A stretch of DNA of 64,000 nucleotides from Alitta virens. Taxonomy: Eukaryota > Annelida > Polychaeta > Phyllodocida > Nereididae. The stretch's first letter is position 1. Every line of letters starts with the position of its first letter. Location of the stretch: positions 25,028,813-25,092,812 of the forward strand of contig OW028585.1 in NCBI GenBank assembly GCA_932294295.1, read 5' to 3'. Below are positions 35,401 through 43,646 of the stretch, piece by piece. A model generated the notes under the pieces. It was not told the origin of the DNA. It saw nothing but the letters and a program-made list of their open reading frames with translations, and searched no databases. The translations under genes and the position numbers were made by a program.

Positions 35401-37429
35401 AGGTTGCTATAGCTGACCATATTTTAAATAGAGAAATGCACTCATTTTGCATGCCAACACATTTGTACCACTTGAAGCAGGAGAGGTGAAAACATACTCA
35501 TAATAATAATTGTGACTGACATTTACACTTAAGGATTTAGCAGAGCCTCTTTACAGAGTTCGATATAGTCTCAGGTAGTGACCAAAGGAAATCAATGAAG
35601 CCTGCCATATTCTTTTGCAATGCAGTCAGGCAAGAGCCAGGACTAGCATTTCGGGGGCATGAAAGGTCGTGGGCAAATGGTTGACCGATATGCCTCGTAT
35701 CTTGGGCGTCATGGCCTGAAACTCAGAGGTCACACGAATTTGTGACTCAAGTGCAAAAGAGCATTTTAGAACCTGTCTTTAGCAGCCAGATGTGAAGTTC
35801 ATCGCCAAATAACTCCTCATCTACACAGTGTGCATGGCCAATGGTGCCACGTGCATTTTCCATGCGTTTGGATATAATTAGCTAAAAACAATGCATTTTC
35901 CATGCGTTTATCCTTCTCATGGAAAACGCACGTGGCACATTTGGCCATGTATGATGGATACATTCTGATAAAAATTATATTTACTCGCGATTCTCATTAA
36001 GCATAATTATAGTTACAGTGAGACCCCGAATTCAGTTTAGTGCCTGGTTTGTAGTCATGTATGAAACAAATAAAGCTTACAGTTTCTTGTTTTAAAGAGA
36101 GAGAGAAGTATTCTTGCACTATGTCTCTTTCTGACCCCGTTACACAACTTTAATTTGGGAGTTTATTTCTGCCCTAGACGTCCATGATTTATCCCCTGCA
36201 AGTCACTGCAGTCTGGGTGGGGTGGCACGTCTCTGCGGATCGAATGAAATTCAGTTTAAGGTTGTAATGCTAATAATTTAACCGGCAAACTAAGTGCCAT
36301 CTCTGTAAGAAATTGGCAACATAAGTGCCATCACTGTTAAAAAAAGATTCTGTAGATTTTTCAATATCTTGTGCAAAATATCTTGATGAGAAAAGTATAG
36401 TTAACAATTGGCCTCCGTATAATAGAACATACGGTTGTAAGTTGTAAAAGTACGGCACATGATTGCTTTCTGTGAAATGTTAGAATTGGTACTCTACCAT
36501 AATACAATAAATTACTGTGTTATATTTCACAGCAATCTGTTCATAGATGGCCATTTTCTTTACCTCAGCTATAAATTGTATAGTAACTTGCAGTAGGATA
36601 CATTTACTGTATCTTGAGATATAATAGTTTATGGCAGCATGCTGTATACCAGGTTTAAACAGTATTTCCATAATCTAGCATGTTCCACATTCAGACACTC
36701 ATTTGCTGTGACAACTCAGCAAATATAAGGTGCAGAAAGGCAAATGACAGGTCTTTACCATCAATCAGATCATTTTATCATGTTGTCCTAGTTGTAAATA
36801 TGCTATTTCTTAGCGTTCAAAAAACGCCCATTGGAATATTATTACCCCTGCAATGGGGAGAAAAAGTACCACAAGAGGTCACTGACACCGTAGCGGATAA
36901 GTATTGTTTGATGACGTCTATCCTGTGATGTCATGCGTGTAATAATAATGTATAGCACCATCTTATTATTCCTTAACTACGGTCGTAGTGCCCCCTGTAG
37001 GCTCTGTTACCTTTTCTCCCAATTTTGTTATTTTCTGCTTTCGTGACACAACATAGAAACAATTAAAATTGCATCACAATGGACCAAGCACCACCTGGTG
37101 CAATTTGTAGGGGTGGCACTGGTATTGTGTCCGCATGGTCCATGGTACAGACCAGTAAGTTATTGAAATCATAAAAATGTACATAAAAGGACCATCGTGA
37201 TTGCCTGGTTTGACAATAAGGTGAGGAAAAATATGATAGACAATATATCGACTTACGTTGGGGAAATACGGCTGGCACTGAAACAAAAAACGACAAAAAT
37301 AATCGTAATTGATGGGCGATACCAATGTATATGTAAATGAGAGTCAAATTTACGCACCATCAAGAAATTATTTTGACACTTACCCATTGATATACATGCT
37401 ACTAAAGCCAAGAGTTTCCACCGAATCAT
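11964..37429 (-). CDS. giant secreted protein with 15 VWA domains (37 coding exons)
   Basis: Starting at ATG 37429-37427 and ending at TAA 11966-11964, 37 exons with GT/AG junctions join to about 10.3 kb of coding sequence, about 3,440 residues. The order is: signal peptide (residues 1-22), VWA1 (about 23-260), VWA2-6 (261-1380), VWA7-14 (1381-3242) and VWA15 (3243-3440). Every module boundary is phase 1, so modules can duplicate without breaking frame. Each VWA has the beta-strand [16 protein letters not shown] motif, a GGFTNT or GSFTNT loop and an ITDGK strand, and a Cys about 6-8 residues before the first strand and at the end of the last helix. Linkers are Pro/Thr-rich. No transmembrane segment, EGF, collagen or cysteine-knot domain is seen. 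VWA domains bind protein ligands, often through a metal at the MIDAS; an extracellular matrix, mucus or adhesive role is inferred. The model needs one frame correction near 14,710. Confidence 0.85.
12245..12712. repeat. 62-bp tandem repeat in the last intron, about 7 copies
   Basis: The unit caagcaaataaacaagagtc...gacttaa repeats head to tail. Copies nearest the last exon are more diverged and carry aacacctgtg, the reverse of the last exon's acceptor. Isolated related stretches occur at about 13225-13260 and 13325-13360. Not a CRISPR array: units are contiguous, without spacers. Confidence 0.85.
14615..15999 (-). CDS. VWA domain 14, altered MIDAS, frameshift in linker (exons 32-34)
   Basis: The exons are 15768-15999, 15267-15528 and 14615-15058, with junction phases 1-2-0-1; the second exon is longer and ends in phase 0, unlike other modules. 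The first strand is [13 protein letters not shown]: Glu replaces the first MIDAS Asp and Asn the last Ser. FSDG keeps the later Asp. Cys residues are in VCATAAD and SICPYF. The linker holds six TPPPNRF repeats (14785-14925). Past these, the reading frame must shift by one base near 14,710 for the end of the exon ([17 protein letters not shown]) to join domain 15 in phase; see findings. Confidence 0.75.
14785..14925. repeat. coding minisatellite, 21-nt unit (TPPPNRF), about 6 copies
   Basis: Six near-perfect 21-bp units gtttggtggtggagtgaatcg encode TPPPNRF on the - strand. All three frames of the repeat are open on at least one strand, which produces several spurious long frames. Confidence 0.85.
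16103..17225 (-). CDS. VWA domain 13, altered MIDAS (exons 29-31)
   Basis: The exons are 17036-17225, 16568-16797 and 16103-16447, with phases 1-2-1-1. The first strand reads [13 protein letters not shown], so DxSxS ends in Asn. The second MIDAS loop is [10 protein letters not shown], and the usual TDG is MTGGDS, lacking the Asp. Metal binding is therefore doubtful. Cys residues are in GCTRAD and LICQ. The linker mixes PTPFPTPF with PTFTPF units (coding repeat 16136-16310). It resembles domains 1, 14 and 15 more than the central set. Confidence 0.85.
16136..16310. repeat. coding minisatellite in VWA13 linker
   Basis: Repeats of gggaagggagt-gaaggta/gggaaaggagt-type units encode PTPF and PTFTPF on the - strand. 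The longer mixed unit recurs three times between about 16170 and 16260. The opposite strand is open as [10 protein letters not shown], a shadow frame. Confidence 0.8.
17577..18611 (-). CDS. VWA domain 12 with long (PTPF)n linker (exons 26-28)
   Basis: The exons are 18416-18611, 18050-18279 and 17577-17954, with phases 1-2-1-1. Sequences include [38 protein letters not shown] and [11 protein letters not shown], with an intact MIDAS. The last exon ends in about 75 residues of PTPF tetrapeptides, with PTRF variants every 24 residues, the longest linker in the protein. The opposite strand is open as [10 protein letters not shown], which is a shadow. Confidence 0.85.
17600..17815. repeat. coding minisatellite, 12-nt unit with 72-nt higher-order period
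   Basis: On the - strand this encodes (PTPF)n. The agcgag variant recurs at 17661 and 17733, exactly 72 bp apart, so blocks of six units have been duplicated as a whole. Length polymorphism in multiples of 12 nt would keep the frame. Confidence 0.85.
18726..19707 (-). CDS. VWA domain 11 (exons 23-25)
   Basis: The exons are 19512-19707, 19061-19290 and 18726-18932, with phases 1-2-1-1. Sequences include [43 protein letters not shown] and [11 protein letters not shown]. The MIDAS is intact. The linker repeats TPAPF (15-nt unit). The first donor is GG/gtttgt, weaker than the gta/gtg donors elsewhere, but it gives the same 196-nt exon length as domains 9, 10 and 12. Domains 10 and 11 are the most alike of the three-exon group. 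Confidence 0.85.
19892..21573 (-). CDS. VWA domain 10 (exons 20-22)
   Basis: The exons are 21378-21573, 20956-21185 and 19892-20098, with phases 1-2-1-1. Sequences include [43 protein letters not shown] and [11 protein letters not shown], with an intact MIDAS. The linker is a short Pro-Thr-Arg repeat ([16 protein letters not shown]). The intron between the second and third exons (about 0.86 kb) holds nothing recognisable. Confidence 0.85.
21673..22751 (-). CDS. VWA domain 9 (exons 17-19)
   Basis: The exons are 22556-22751, 22223-22452 and 21673-21852, with phases 1-2-1-1. Sequences include [38 protein letters not shown] and [11 protein letters not shown]. The domain starts SCEADVV, one residue shorter than the SCGD type of domains 7 and 8. 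The MIDAS is intact. The linker is [15 protein letters not shown]. Confidence 0.85.
21883..22060. repeat. ectopic copy of VWA8 intron/exon edge
   Basis: About 165 bp is nearly identical to 24325-24496, including the last bases of exon 15's 5' edge (ttctgaaggt), its acceptor (actgcaaataaaa) and the intron behind it. Here it lies in the intron between the second and third exons of domain 9. Confidence 0.85.
22800..23570. mobile_element. palindromic element(s) between VWA8 and VWA9
   Basis: A clear palindrome spans about 23398-23570: gaataagacccaa...tgtggtatatttttatattccc on the left and its inverse ggaatataaaaaaataccaca...ttgggtcttatt on the right, around gtggacagattggc/gccaatctgtccac. Upstream at 22810-22910, short inverted words of the type tataccacata recur. 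Probably one or two MITEs; no gene. Confidence 0.6.
23732..24971 (-). CDS. VWA domain 8 (exons 14-16)
   Basis: The exons are 24773-24971, 24106-24335 and 23732-23929, with phases 1-2-1-1. Sequences include [38 protein letters not shown] and [11 protein letters not shown], with an intact MIDAS. The linker is [16 protein letters not shown] second, truncated copy of the start of exon 16 lies just upstream (about 23957-24045), so acceptor choice here should be verified on transcripts. Confidence 0.85.
23953..24045 (-). repeat. partial duplicate of exon 16 with its acceptor
   Basis: About 90 bp (attggcagggttaccagcca through the acceptor cctttaaacataaaac) repeats 23862-23952 with two or three substitutions. 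It keeps an acceptor, [11 protein letters not shown] coding sequence and, within GGCTGGTAACC, a possible donor. It lacks the rest of the exon. Confidence 0.8.
24500..24715 (-). mobile_element. tRNA-derived SINE candidate in VWA8 intron
   Basis: On the - strand, tttggggtaatagtcaatgc resembles a pol III A box and gagtttcgattcctgg a B box at tRNA-like spacing (about 24710-24645). No clear target-site duplication was found. The short direct repeat gagtcactcc...ggataacaccctgc occurs at both ends (24554 and 24711). Confidence 0.4.
25086..26910 (-). CDS. VWA domain 7 (exons 11-13)
   Basis: The exons are 26712-26910, 25339-25568 and 25086-25235, with phases 1-2-1-1: the standard three-exon module. 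Sequences include [38 protein letters not shown] and [11 protein letters not shown]. The MIDAS is intact and Cys residues are in SCGD and VTCQ. It has the shortest linker (TPAPPTI). The 1.1-kb intron between the first two exons holds a hairpin element at 26588-26672. Confidence 0.85.
26588..26672. mobile_element. hairpin element in VWA7 intron
   Basis: The arms tattccattccgttgtcata/tttcac and gtgaaa/tatgacaacggagtggaata are inverted copies, about 30 bp each, with a loop of about 20 bp. No coding capacity. Confidence 0.6.
27906..28610 (-). CDS. VWA domain 6 (single exon 10, diverged)
   Basis: A 705-nt exon, phase 1 to 1, donor CCAA/gtacgt. It is the diverged relative of domains 2-5, with the same extended loop after the third strand ([11 protein letters not shown]... 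[10 protein letters not shown]) that the three-exon domains lack. The MIDAS is intact (DASGS, FTNT, LTDGE). Terminal Cys residues are in ACVTIVD and LTACSA. The linker is Pro/Leu-rich ([18 protein letters not shown]). It was probably the template for the young array or its sister. Confidence 0.85.
28952..29617 (-). CDS. VWA domain 5 (single exon 9, last of young array)
   Basis: A 666-nt exon, phase 1 to 1. The VWA body is nearly identical to domain 4, but the linker diverges ([20 protein letters not shown], one codon longer). The intron after it (28611-28951) is unrelated to the 758-bp introns of the array, which marks the other edge of the duplicated segment. Confidence 0.85.
30376..31038 (-). 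CDS. VWA domain 4 (single exon 8, tandem array)
   Basis: A 663-nt exon, phase 1 to 1, with intact DASGS, FTNT and ITDGK. It groups with domain 5 in the body ([15 protein letters not shown]) but with domains 2 and 3 in the linker ([17 protein letters not shown]). It is therefore a mosaic, as expected from unequal crossing-over or gene conversion. Confidence 0.85.
31797..32459 (-). CDS. VWA domain 3 (single exon 7, tandem array)
   Basis: A 663-nt exon, phase 1 to 1, almost identical to domains 2 and 4. It has full MIDAS residues (DASGS, FTNT, ITDGK). It shares with domain 2 the variants EQQIPSEAQ and [10 protein letters not shown], which separate the pair from domains 4 and 5 ([19 protein letters not shown]). 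The donor is gtaagg and the acceptor tttttttcag. Confidence 0.85.
33218..33880 (-). CDS. VWA domain 2 (single exon 6, first of tandem array)
   Basis: A single 663-nt exon, phase 1 to 1, encodes a complete VWA domain: [38 protein letters not shown], with a Cys at each end (GCVAIVD and VTTVCTA) and linker [14 protein letters not shown]. The MIDAS is intact. From about 33,857 downward it is nearly identical to domains 3-5, but its 5' edge (GCVAIVD, acceptor gcaaaaag) differs from theirs (ACVATLD, acceptor tttttttcag). So the duplication breakpoint lies inside this exon. Confidence 0.85.
34079..35033 (-). CDS. VWA domain 1 and Pro-rich linker (exons 3-5)
   Basis: The exons are 34862-35033, 34590-34774 and 34079-34435, with phases 1-2-1-1. 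The first strand reads [12 protein letters not shown], so the usual DxSxS metal motif ends in Asn. The later MIDAS position is VSEGP, with Glu in place of the usual TDG Asp, and the FTNT loop is replaced by [10 protein letters not shown]. This domain probably binds metal poorly or not at all. Flanking Cys residues are in QCSQ and LICAS. The C-terminal linker of about 60 residues is rich in Pro, Gly and Gln (for example [16 protein letters not shown]), the only Gly/Gln-type linker in the protein. Confidence 0.8.
35831..35951. mobile_element. palindromic MITE, family A copy 1 (internally deleted)
   Basis: The ends catggcca-atggtgccacgtgc and gcacgtggcacatttggccatg are inverted, with catgcgtttatcc words inside. 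It is about 30 bp shorter than copies at 51875-52026 and 63380-63533. Confidence 0.75.
36854..37022. mobile_element. MITE-like element with inverted termini
   Basis: The left end tggggagaaaaagtaccaca...caccgtagcggataag and the inverse of the right end ttgggagaaaaggtaacaga...gaccgtagttaaggaataa match imperfectly over about 45 bp. Length about 170 bp, non-coding. Confidence 0.5.
37257..37277 (-). CDS. VWA gene exon 2: 21-nt microexon
   Basis: The acceptor tttgtttcag and donor gtaagt enclose exactly 21 bases, phase 1 to phase 1, encoding PAVFPQ plus shared codons. It links the signal peptide to VWA1 (next residues QCSQNLD). The site strength on both sides and the preserved frame support it; skipping it would also keep the frame. 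Confidence 0.75.
37384..37429 (-). CDS. VWA gene exon 1: start codon and signal peptide
   Basis: The exon encodes [15 protein letters not shown]: a basic start followed by a hydrophobic core, a typical secretory signal. The donor is G/gtaagtg (phase 1). Cleavage is likely just downstream, around the VPA encoded across the next junction. A cag lies directly before the ATG, so a 5' UTR intron acceptor there is possible. A large inverted-repeat element begins only 58 bp upstream. Confidence 0.8.
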
Positions 37430-37486
37430 CTGGAAAAATAAAGATAATACATATTAAAACATAGGCTGCGCTGATGCAAAAGCCTT

Positions 37487-40419
37487 AAGCTACTGTCACA
37501 CGGGCCGGTTTTGCCGTAGTGAACCCGTAGTATTACGTAATAGTTATGTAACAGCTCTTTCCGCCGGTTTGGCGACCGGTTCTGGCAGCAAAAAGGGGCG
37601 GGGCAGCACCCGCCGGGTTACCCGCCGGGTTACCCGCCAGCTGCCGCGGCGGGTTCTACGGGTGCCTCGGCAGGTTCTACGGGTGCCTCGGCGGGTTTTA
37701 CGGGTGACTCGGCGGGTTCTACGGGTTACTCGCCGAGTTGTAGGAGTAAGCCGGGGAGTAGTAGGAGTAACTCGCAGCTTCCAGGAGTATATTTTAAAAG
37801 GCTGCTGCTCCCCTAATATTAGTCCGATTTTCGTCAAATAAGACTGGATTGTAGTATAATTCATACTGACTCCATAGGTGTTTTCGGATTGAAAATAGAC
37901 CAAATATTAAGCGAGATATTCGTCTGAGAAGGCGGTTGTCTGGTGGCGGCTACTGCTCCATTAATATTAATCCGATTTGCGTCAAATAAATATTGAATTA
38001 TAGGAGAGTTCATACTTATTTCACACAGAATTTCAGATTGAAAATAGACCAAATATTAAGCGTGATATTCGTCTGAGAAGGCAGCATGGTGCTTTGTATA
38101 TGTTCATGACTTGAATGGTGTGGTCAATATTTTTTACCATTATATATACATTGTTTGGATGAGCTTTATTGCAATTATTTTCTACTCATTCTGCCAACTG
38201 GCCAATGGGAAGGACTTTTCCTTTGGTTTTGTAAAGTCATTTAACCTATATATGTAATAGCAATCTGCCTTGACCGTTATGTCAATTGCTATTAGCATTT
38301 TGAATAATACAAAGAATGGGGTAAGTCATGCTTTTTCATCATTGATCACAAGCATTAATTGAAGTTCTGAATTTCAACTGATTCCTGTTTATTATGCATA
38401 TTAAAGAGGGAGATTGTTTTGATCATGGATGGAACATGCAATATCAATATTAATTCCAGTTGGATTATTTACAGAAACAACAACGAAATATTGATAATTT
38501 ATATAAACTAGAGTATATCTATCTATAGATAGTTGTTATAGCTCCATAGACATCTTTATCAAGTCGGAATTTTATTGGCAACAAGCAAACAAACATTGTT
38601 TTATTTTCGTTTTTTATTGATTACGAATTAATTAATTATTGATAGTAACATATTATTAGGTGAAGATCTTATAACTATCTGTCTATCTACATATCTATAC
38701 TCTATGAGGTATTACTAACTTTATTAACAAGAATATTCTTGTTTGTGCCTAGTATACTCCATTAATTTTCCCCACCTTAACTATTATATAAATTCTACAC
38801 ATTTCCCTGAATAATTCAGTCTTTATTTGACGAAAATCGAATATGTAGATAGACAGATAGATTTATATGCTTATTATATAATATAGAATATCTAGCTTAA
38901 TATTTGGTCCATATAAGTACATAAAATATAGCAAATAAAATCACAGATCAAATCACAAATACTAATTACAATATCAATATTAGATTTAAATTTTACAAAA
39001 ATATACACAAAAAGATAAGAATGTTCACATGTATAAAAAAAATACCAATATACAAATATAATCATTGCCTGGTAATTACAATACAATACATTGTTTTTAA
39101 TTAATGAAAGCAATTACATCTTTTTGTAATTGTGAATGACAATCAAGACAATGTCATATTACTGTGTCATCTTTGAACAAACTATGAAATGACAGGTCAA
39201 AGAACCCCAATTTAGGCAATTAGGCAATTGACACATGTATTGAGCATTTGCTGTATTCTCTACACCCATTCTTTATATCATTCAAAATGCTAATAGCAAT
39301 TGACATAACGGTCATGGCAGTTGGCAGAATGAGTAGAAATGAATTGCAATAAAGCTCATCCAAACAATGTATATATATCATGGTCAAAAATATTGACCAC
39401 ACCATTCAAGTCATGACCATACACAGAGCACCTGGCCGCCGCCAGAGAACTGCATTCTCAGATGAATATCTCGCTTAATATTTGGTCTATTTTCAATCCG
39501 AAAACATGATGGAATCAGTATAAACTATGCTACAATACAGTTTTAATTTGACGAAAATCGGACTAATATTAGGGGAGCAGCAGCCTTTTAAAGAAGGGCT
39601 CAGCCCTTCCTGCATTGATACAGTCAGGGCGCGGACGTCTGCGAGAGCACCACTGGTTGCCTCCGCCAACCCAGCTACCTTCTCAGACGAATATCTCGCT
39701 TAATATTTGGTCTATTTTCAATCCGAAAACGCGTATAGAATCAGTATGATTTATACTACAATTCAGTCCTGATTTGACGAAAATCGGATTAATATAAATG
39801 GAGCAGCAGCCACCGCAAGACAACTGCCTTCTCAGACAAATATCTCGCTTAATATTCGGGTTTTGTTAAATCCGAAAATACGTATGGAATCAGTATGAGC
39901 TATACTGCCATGCAGTCTTTATTTGAGGAAAATCGGACTAATTTTAGAGGAGCAGCAGCCTTTTAAAGTATATACCTCCCTGCTGACGCTGGTGAAAGCC
40001 GGCGGGTTACCCGTGAAAGCCGGCGGGTTACCCGTAGAACCCCTCAACAAGCCGCCGGGGTGAAATTAGGGACGAATAATTCGCCGGGTTCTACGGGCCA
40101 CCCGCCGGCTTCTACGGGCCACCCGCCGGCTTCCACGGGCCACCCGCCGGCTTCCACGGGTCACCCATCGGCTTCCACGTGTTTTTTTTTTTTTTTTTTC
40201 ACCCGTGAGATTTCTACGGTTGTGCCATGCAAGCATGGCTCTACCGGGGCCGGGTTTTGCGGCTGGGCCAAGGGTCCCACGGGTGCTTGCCGTGTATCCC
40301 TGGGTATCCACGGGTGGCCGTATTGGGGCCGCCGGCTTGGAGCCGGGTAGCGATTTCCGCAACTATTACGTAATACTACGGCTTCACTACGGCACAACCG
40401 GCCCGTGTGACAGTGGCTT
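37487..40419. mobile_element. large foldback-type DNA element (2.9 kb)
   Basis: The left end aagctactgtcacacgggcc and the inverse of the right end aagccactgtcacacgggcc continue as inverted repeats past cgtagtattacgtaatagtt. Inward lie GC-rich subterminal repeats (cgccgggttac, ctacgggtg...). Beyond them, arms of about 0.85 and 1.2 kb contain the same words in opposite orientation (aatattaagcgagatattcgtct; caattgctattagcattttgaa; atgagctttattgcaat). The right arm has three copies of a roughly 200-bp subrepeat, the left arm two. About 0.9 kb of AT-rich DNA forms the centre. No transposase frame was found, so it is non-autonomous. It starts 58 bp from the VWA start codon. Confidence 0.75.
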
Positions 40420-40476
40420 TAGCACTTTTCAGCGTTCGTCAGACAGGAGGGCGGGTGTTACATACATTTCCAGAGC

Positions 40477-41654
40477 AGAACTCTAACACTAATGCACTTA
40501 CCCTAATGAAATTTCATACAGTAACACTCTACTTGGCCTAGTGGTGCCTTTTGATATCCAGACTGACATATCTAAGCTATGCTTAAATTTTGAAAAAGTA
40601 TTATTTACTGAGTTGATTTACGTTGGGGAAAAACAATTGGTTACACAATGCTAATTAGAATCCAAGATGTCCTATTTGTTTAACTCTTGAATTTCTTCAT
40701 GTGTTCATCATGTGTGAAAATATTTAATAGCAATCCTTTCTGTCCAGAGTAAAGCCAAGTGAGCATCAACAAGTATTGTATAACCTTTTCTTGTCATAAA
40801 TTTTTTCTGATGCAAAGAATTTATGCACAAGAAGGCATTTCATTTTCAATGCAATAGCATGTTCCCTTAACTAAACTACACCTAAGATTATTTCTATGTT
40901 CAAAATAGGGATATATGACAGTGCTTCCTAAGGGATATATATATATATATATATATATGGAATTCGGCAACTATGTTATGCCACATAAAGATGTTGGGTA
41001 TAGCGAAAGTAATATAGATCATTATGCAACTAAATATTATGAAATTGCTAATTATAAACAAAAACGCTTGACTGGGTTGAATATGGCAATACTATATTTA
41101 ATTATTGTATGCACATGAATTCTACAACCTTTTATGACTCTGATGCAACATTGTTAGCATTTTTCAGATTTCCCTTTACTATATAAACAGCATGAAATGA
41201 ATGTCATAATGAAGTTTGAAAAGTGAAAACACTATAATTTAGATATGTTGTTGACAAAATTTCATTCATGTAGGGTAAAAAGTACCTTTGGTATGGAGGT
41301 TTGAATTTGATTGTTACAATACTGCTAGCTCATAATATTATTTATGTCATCACTTTAAATATGTATATGCCAATATATTATTGTATATACATGTATGAAA
41401 TTTCTGTTCTAATTTGCTTTTTAATATTTATTGTATTTTGATTACTTCATACCGACTCACTGGTCTGAGTAAAATAAAAACCTTAACCTAGTAGTGTCTG
41501 CTACGGAAACGAAAAAATTATTTTCTATTTTTTCCAAATTTTGAAAAACATAGCCAACATATATGTCAATGTGACTATCAAAAGGCACCACTAGGCCATA
41601 TAGAGTTTTATTGTACAACATTTTCTTGGGGTAAGTGCATTAGTTTTAATGTTC
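40477..41654. mobile_element. non-autonomous element with about 130-bp inverted repeats
   Basis: The left end agaactctaacactaatgca and the inverse of the right end agaacattaaaactaatgca continue through gcctagtggtgccttttgat and gacatat. The core is AT-rich with a (TA)n run at 40930-40958 and no coding frame. It lies only about 60 bp from the foldback element. Confidence 0.7.
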
Positions 41655-41994
41655 TACCAATGGGGGTACCTTGATTTGAAACAAAAATGAGTATAATCCC
41701 AGTCCCTGCCCCACGTTAGGGATAGCATATCATCATTACATTGTTATTATTCTATCATATTCACAATATTTCCCAGAAAAAAAACATCGATACGCATACC
41801 CAGCTATACATATCATAAGGAGAGGGTTTTCAAAGCAAAGATGAGCGAAATAATGAATATTCCGATTTGATTATTGTACACCCATACATGAGGAAATATG
41901 CCTGTATACATTTTTGTTTTAAATATCAGTGCACATTGAGTTGTTTGCATGTAATTTTGAAGAAAATTGGTCCCATTTGATTGATTGAACGAAT

Positions 41995-42171
41995 TTGTTC
42001 GTGAGCAAATAATCTTAGCAGATAGAATCTATCTAACTATCTATCTGTCTAACTATCTAACTATCTATCTATCTATCTGTCTAGCTGTCTATCTATCTAT
42101 CTATCTATCTAGCTGTCTATCTATCTATCTATCTAACTATATGTCTATCTATCTATCTATCTATCTATCTG

Positions 42172-42214
<43 letters not shown>

Positions 42215-42408
42215 GTCTAACTATCTACCTATCTATCTATCTATCTGTCTAACTGTCTATCTATTTATCTATCTATCTATCTAAATATCTAACTATCTAT
42301 CTATCTATCTATCTGTCTAGTTGTCTATCTATCTATCTATATATCTATCTATCTATCTAACTAGCTGTCTAGCTGTCTATCTATCTATCTATCTATATAT
42401 CTATCTCC
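41995..42408. repeat. (ATCT)n microsatellite, about 400 bp
   Basis: An almost uninterrupted tetranucleotide run with gtct, aact and agct variants. The apparent 99-codon frame (IYLSIYLS) is the repeat itself. Confidence 0.95.
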
Positions 42409-43449
42409 ATTGGTTACTGTAAGTTAAAATTCGGCAATGTGTACAAAGTAGAGAATTGGTAAAGTTCTCATGTGATGTGACATAGTTAAGAGGCATATAT
42501 CCACTATAAGACTGTCAATGCACTCTTAATTAGATGTATATATTTATGATGAGATTATGTTTCCGTGATAAATATTAAAATAGATTAAACCACACAAAGC
42601 TGGAACCACGCAGCATGTGAAGTTTGAAATGAGTCACACATTTTAAGGTTTATGTTTTCTTTGTTATGTCAGATTTAAAGCTCTGCACTCTTAATGCGCC
42701 AATATTTGTAGAATTAAGTATTTAAGAAAACTTTGATTTTGTATTCTGACGGTGTGTCTTCCCCTCCTCCAGGGCCCATATTTTCCTATACCAAAGACCT
42801 GGGCCACTTTTTAGATTTTCTAGTCATAATACAGAAATGAAATTCAATTGGTAGTGCCTTGGAATTGTTTTTAAATGCTGAGGCAAGAAAAAGACTGGTC
42901 TCCTGGGCTCACCATTACCTGCACCTCTTGCAGCTGGTCATATGAGCTGACTAATCTTCGGTAGTATTGGGACATTTGTGGCTATTGATCTGTCTATTCA
43001 CAGATAAACAAAGCCAGTGCATTTGTTTTTATACAGAGAGAACTCTACCTGCTGGCATTTCCTGCTTAACAGTTCTTTGATGACCACGATTTTTTTTTCA
43101 AATGAAAGGATGACCTGGAGCTAAATGGATCTATATGACCTGTTCAATAAATTCAACATGGTCTTCACATGGTCTGATTAATGTCTGAGAAGGTTTTGCT
43201 AGTAAATGGACAGACCCATATTGTAACCCTTTGGCCAGTATATCAGTGTCATGGAACAGCAATGTACTAAATGTCTCCCCACTTGGAGTAGCAATCATTA
43301 TTAAATATAAGATTTCCTCAACTGTAATGGATATTTTGTGATCTATGTCATATTATTTGTTATTTTACATTTTGGCCATGAGTCATACAATATCATGTAT
43401 ATGATCATATATATAGATATCTGATACTTTGTTTCGGTATTGTTATCAG
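42409..43449. other. no gene seen
   Basis: AT-rich sequence with many stops in all frames. I recognise no splice-supported exon, repeat or RNA gene before the SINE at 43450. Confidence 0.5.
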
Positions 43450-43636
43450 AAGGGGTGGGGTGCTAACTCAGTCGCATAGCGCGCTGGTATCCAACCACTG
43501 GGTCCCGGGTATGATTCCCGGTCGAGCCTATGTTGGATGGCTGTTTCATCCTTCGTCTCATTGCCATGGTCCCTACCTGTCCTAATTAGCCCATCAGGTG
43601 CAGAAATACAGGATGTAAAGCCCACTCACCACTTCT
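43450..43636 (+). mobile_element. tRNA-derived SINE, family 1, copy 1
   Basis: The A box lies in gctaactcagtcgcatagcg and the B box in gggtatgattcccgg. The body atggctgtttcatccttcgt...ctaattagcccatcaggtgc is shared with copies 2 and 3. A 10-bp direct repeat ttgttatcag at 43440-43449 and 43637-43646 is a likely target-site duplication. Confidence 0.85.
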
Positions 43637-43646
43637 TTGTTATCAG

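Larger units (their letters stand above)
35034..37256. other. intron 2 of the VWA gene with two MITEs
   Basis: The 2.2-kb intron between the microexon and VWA1 carries a palindromic element at 35831-35951 and another at about 36854-37022 (inverted termini tgggagaaaa-ggtacca type). No exon-like sequence was found between them. Confidence 0.6.

Noticed and set aside
37544..37903. Arg/Thr-rich frame (RVTRRTRRVTRKTRR) and + strand counterpart near 40060-40362
   Set aside because: These are the GC-rich subterminal repeats of the foldback element read in frame, inverted between its two arms; not a protein gene.
40611..40640. Sequence tacgttggggaaa similar to the microexon at 37257
   Set aside because: Only about 13 bases match, without a coding frame or donor. 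It lies inside the inverted-repeat element and is probably coincidence.
41985..42284. 99-codon IYLS-rich frame
   Set aside because: It is the (ATCT)n microsatellite read in frame.
43450..43530. Possible true tRNA gene
   Set aside because: The A and B boxes are present, but the acceptor stem does not pair, the unit has a SINE body and target-site duplication, and it recurs twice in the window.
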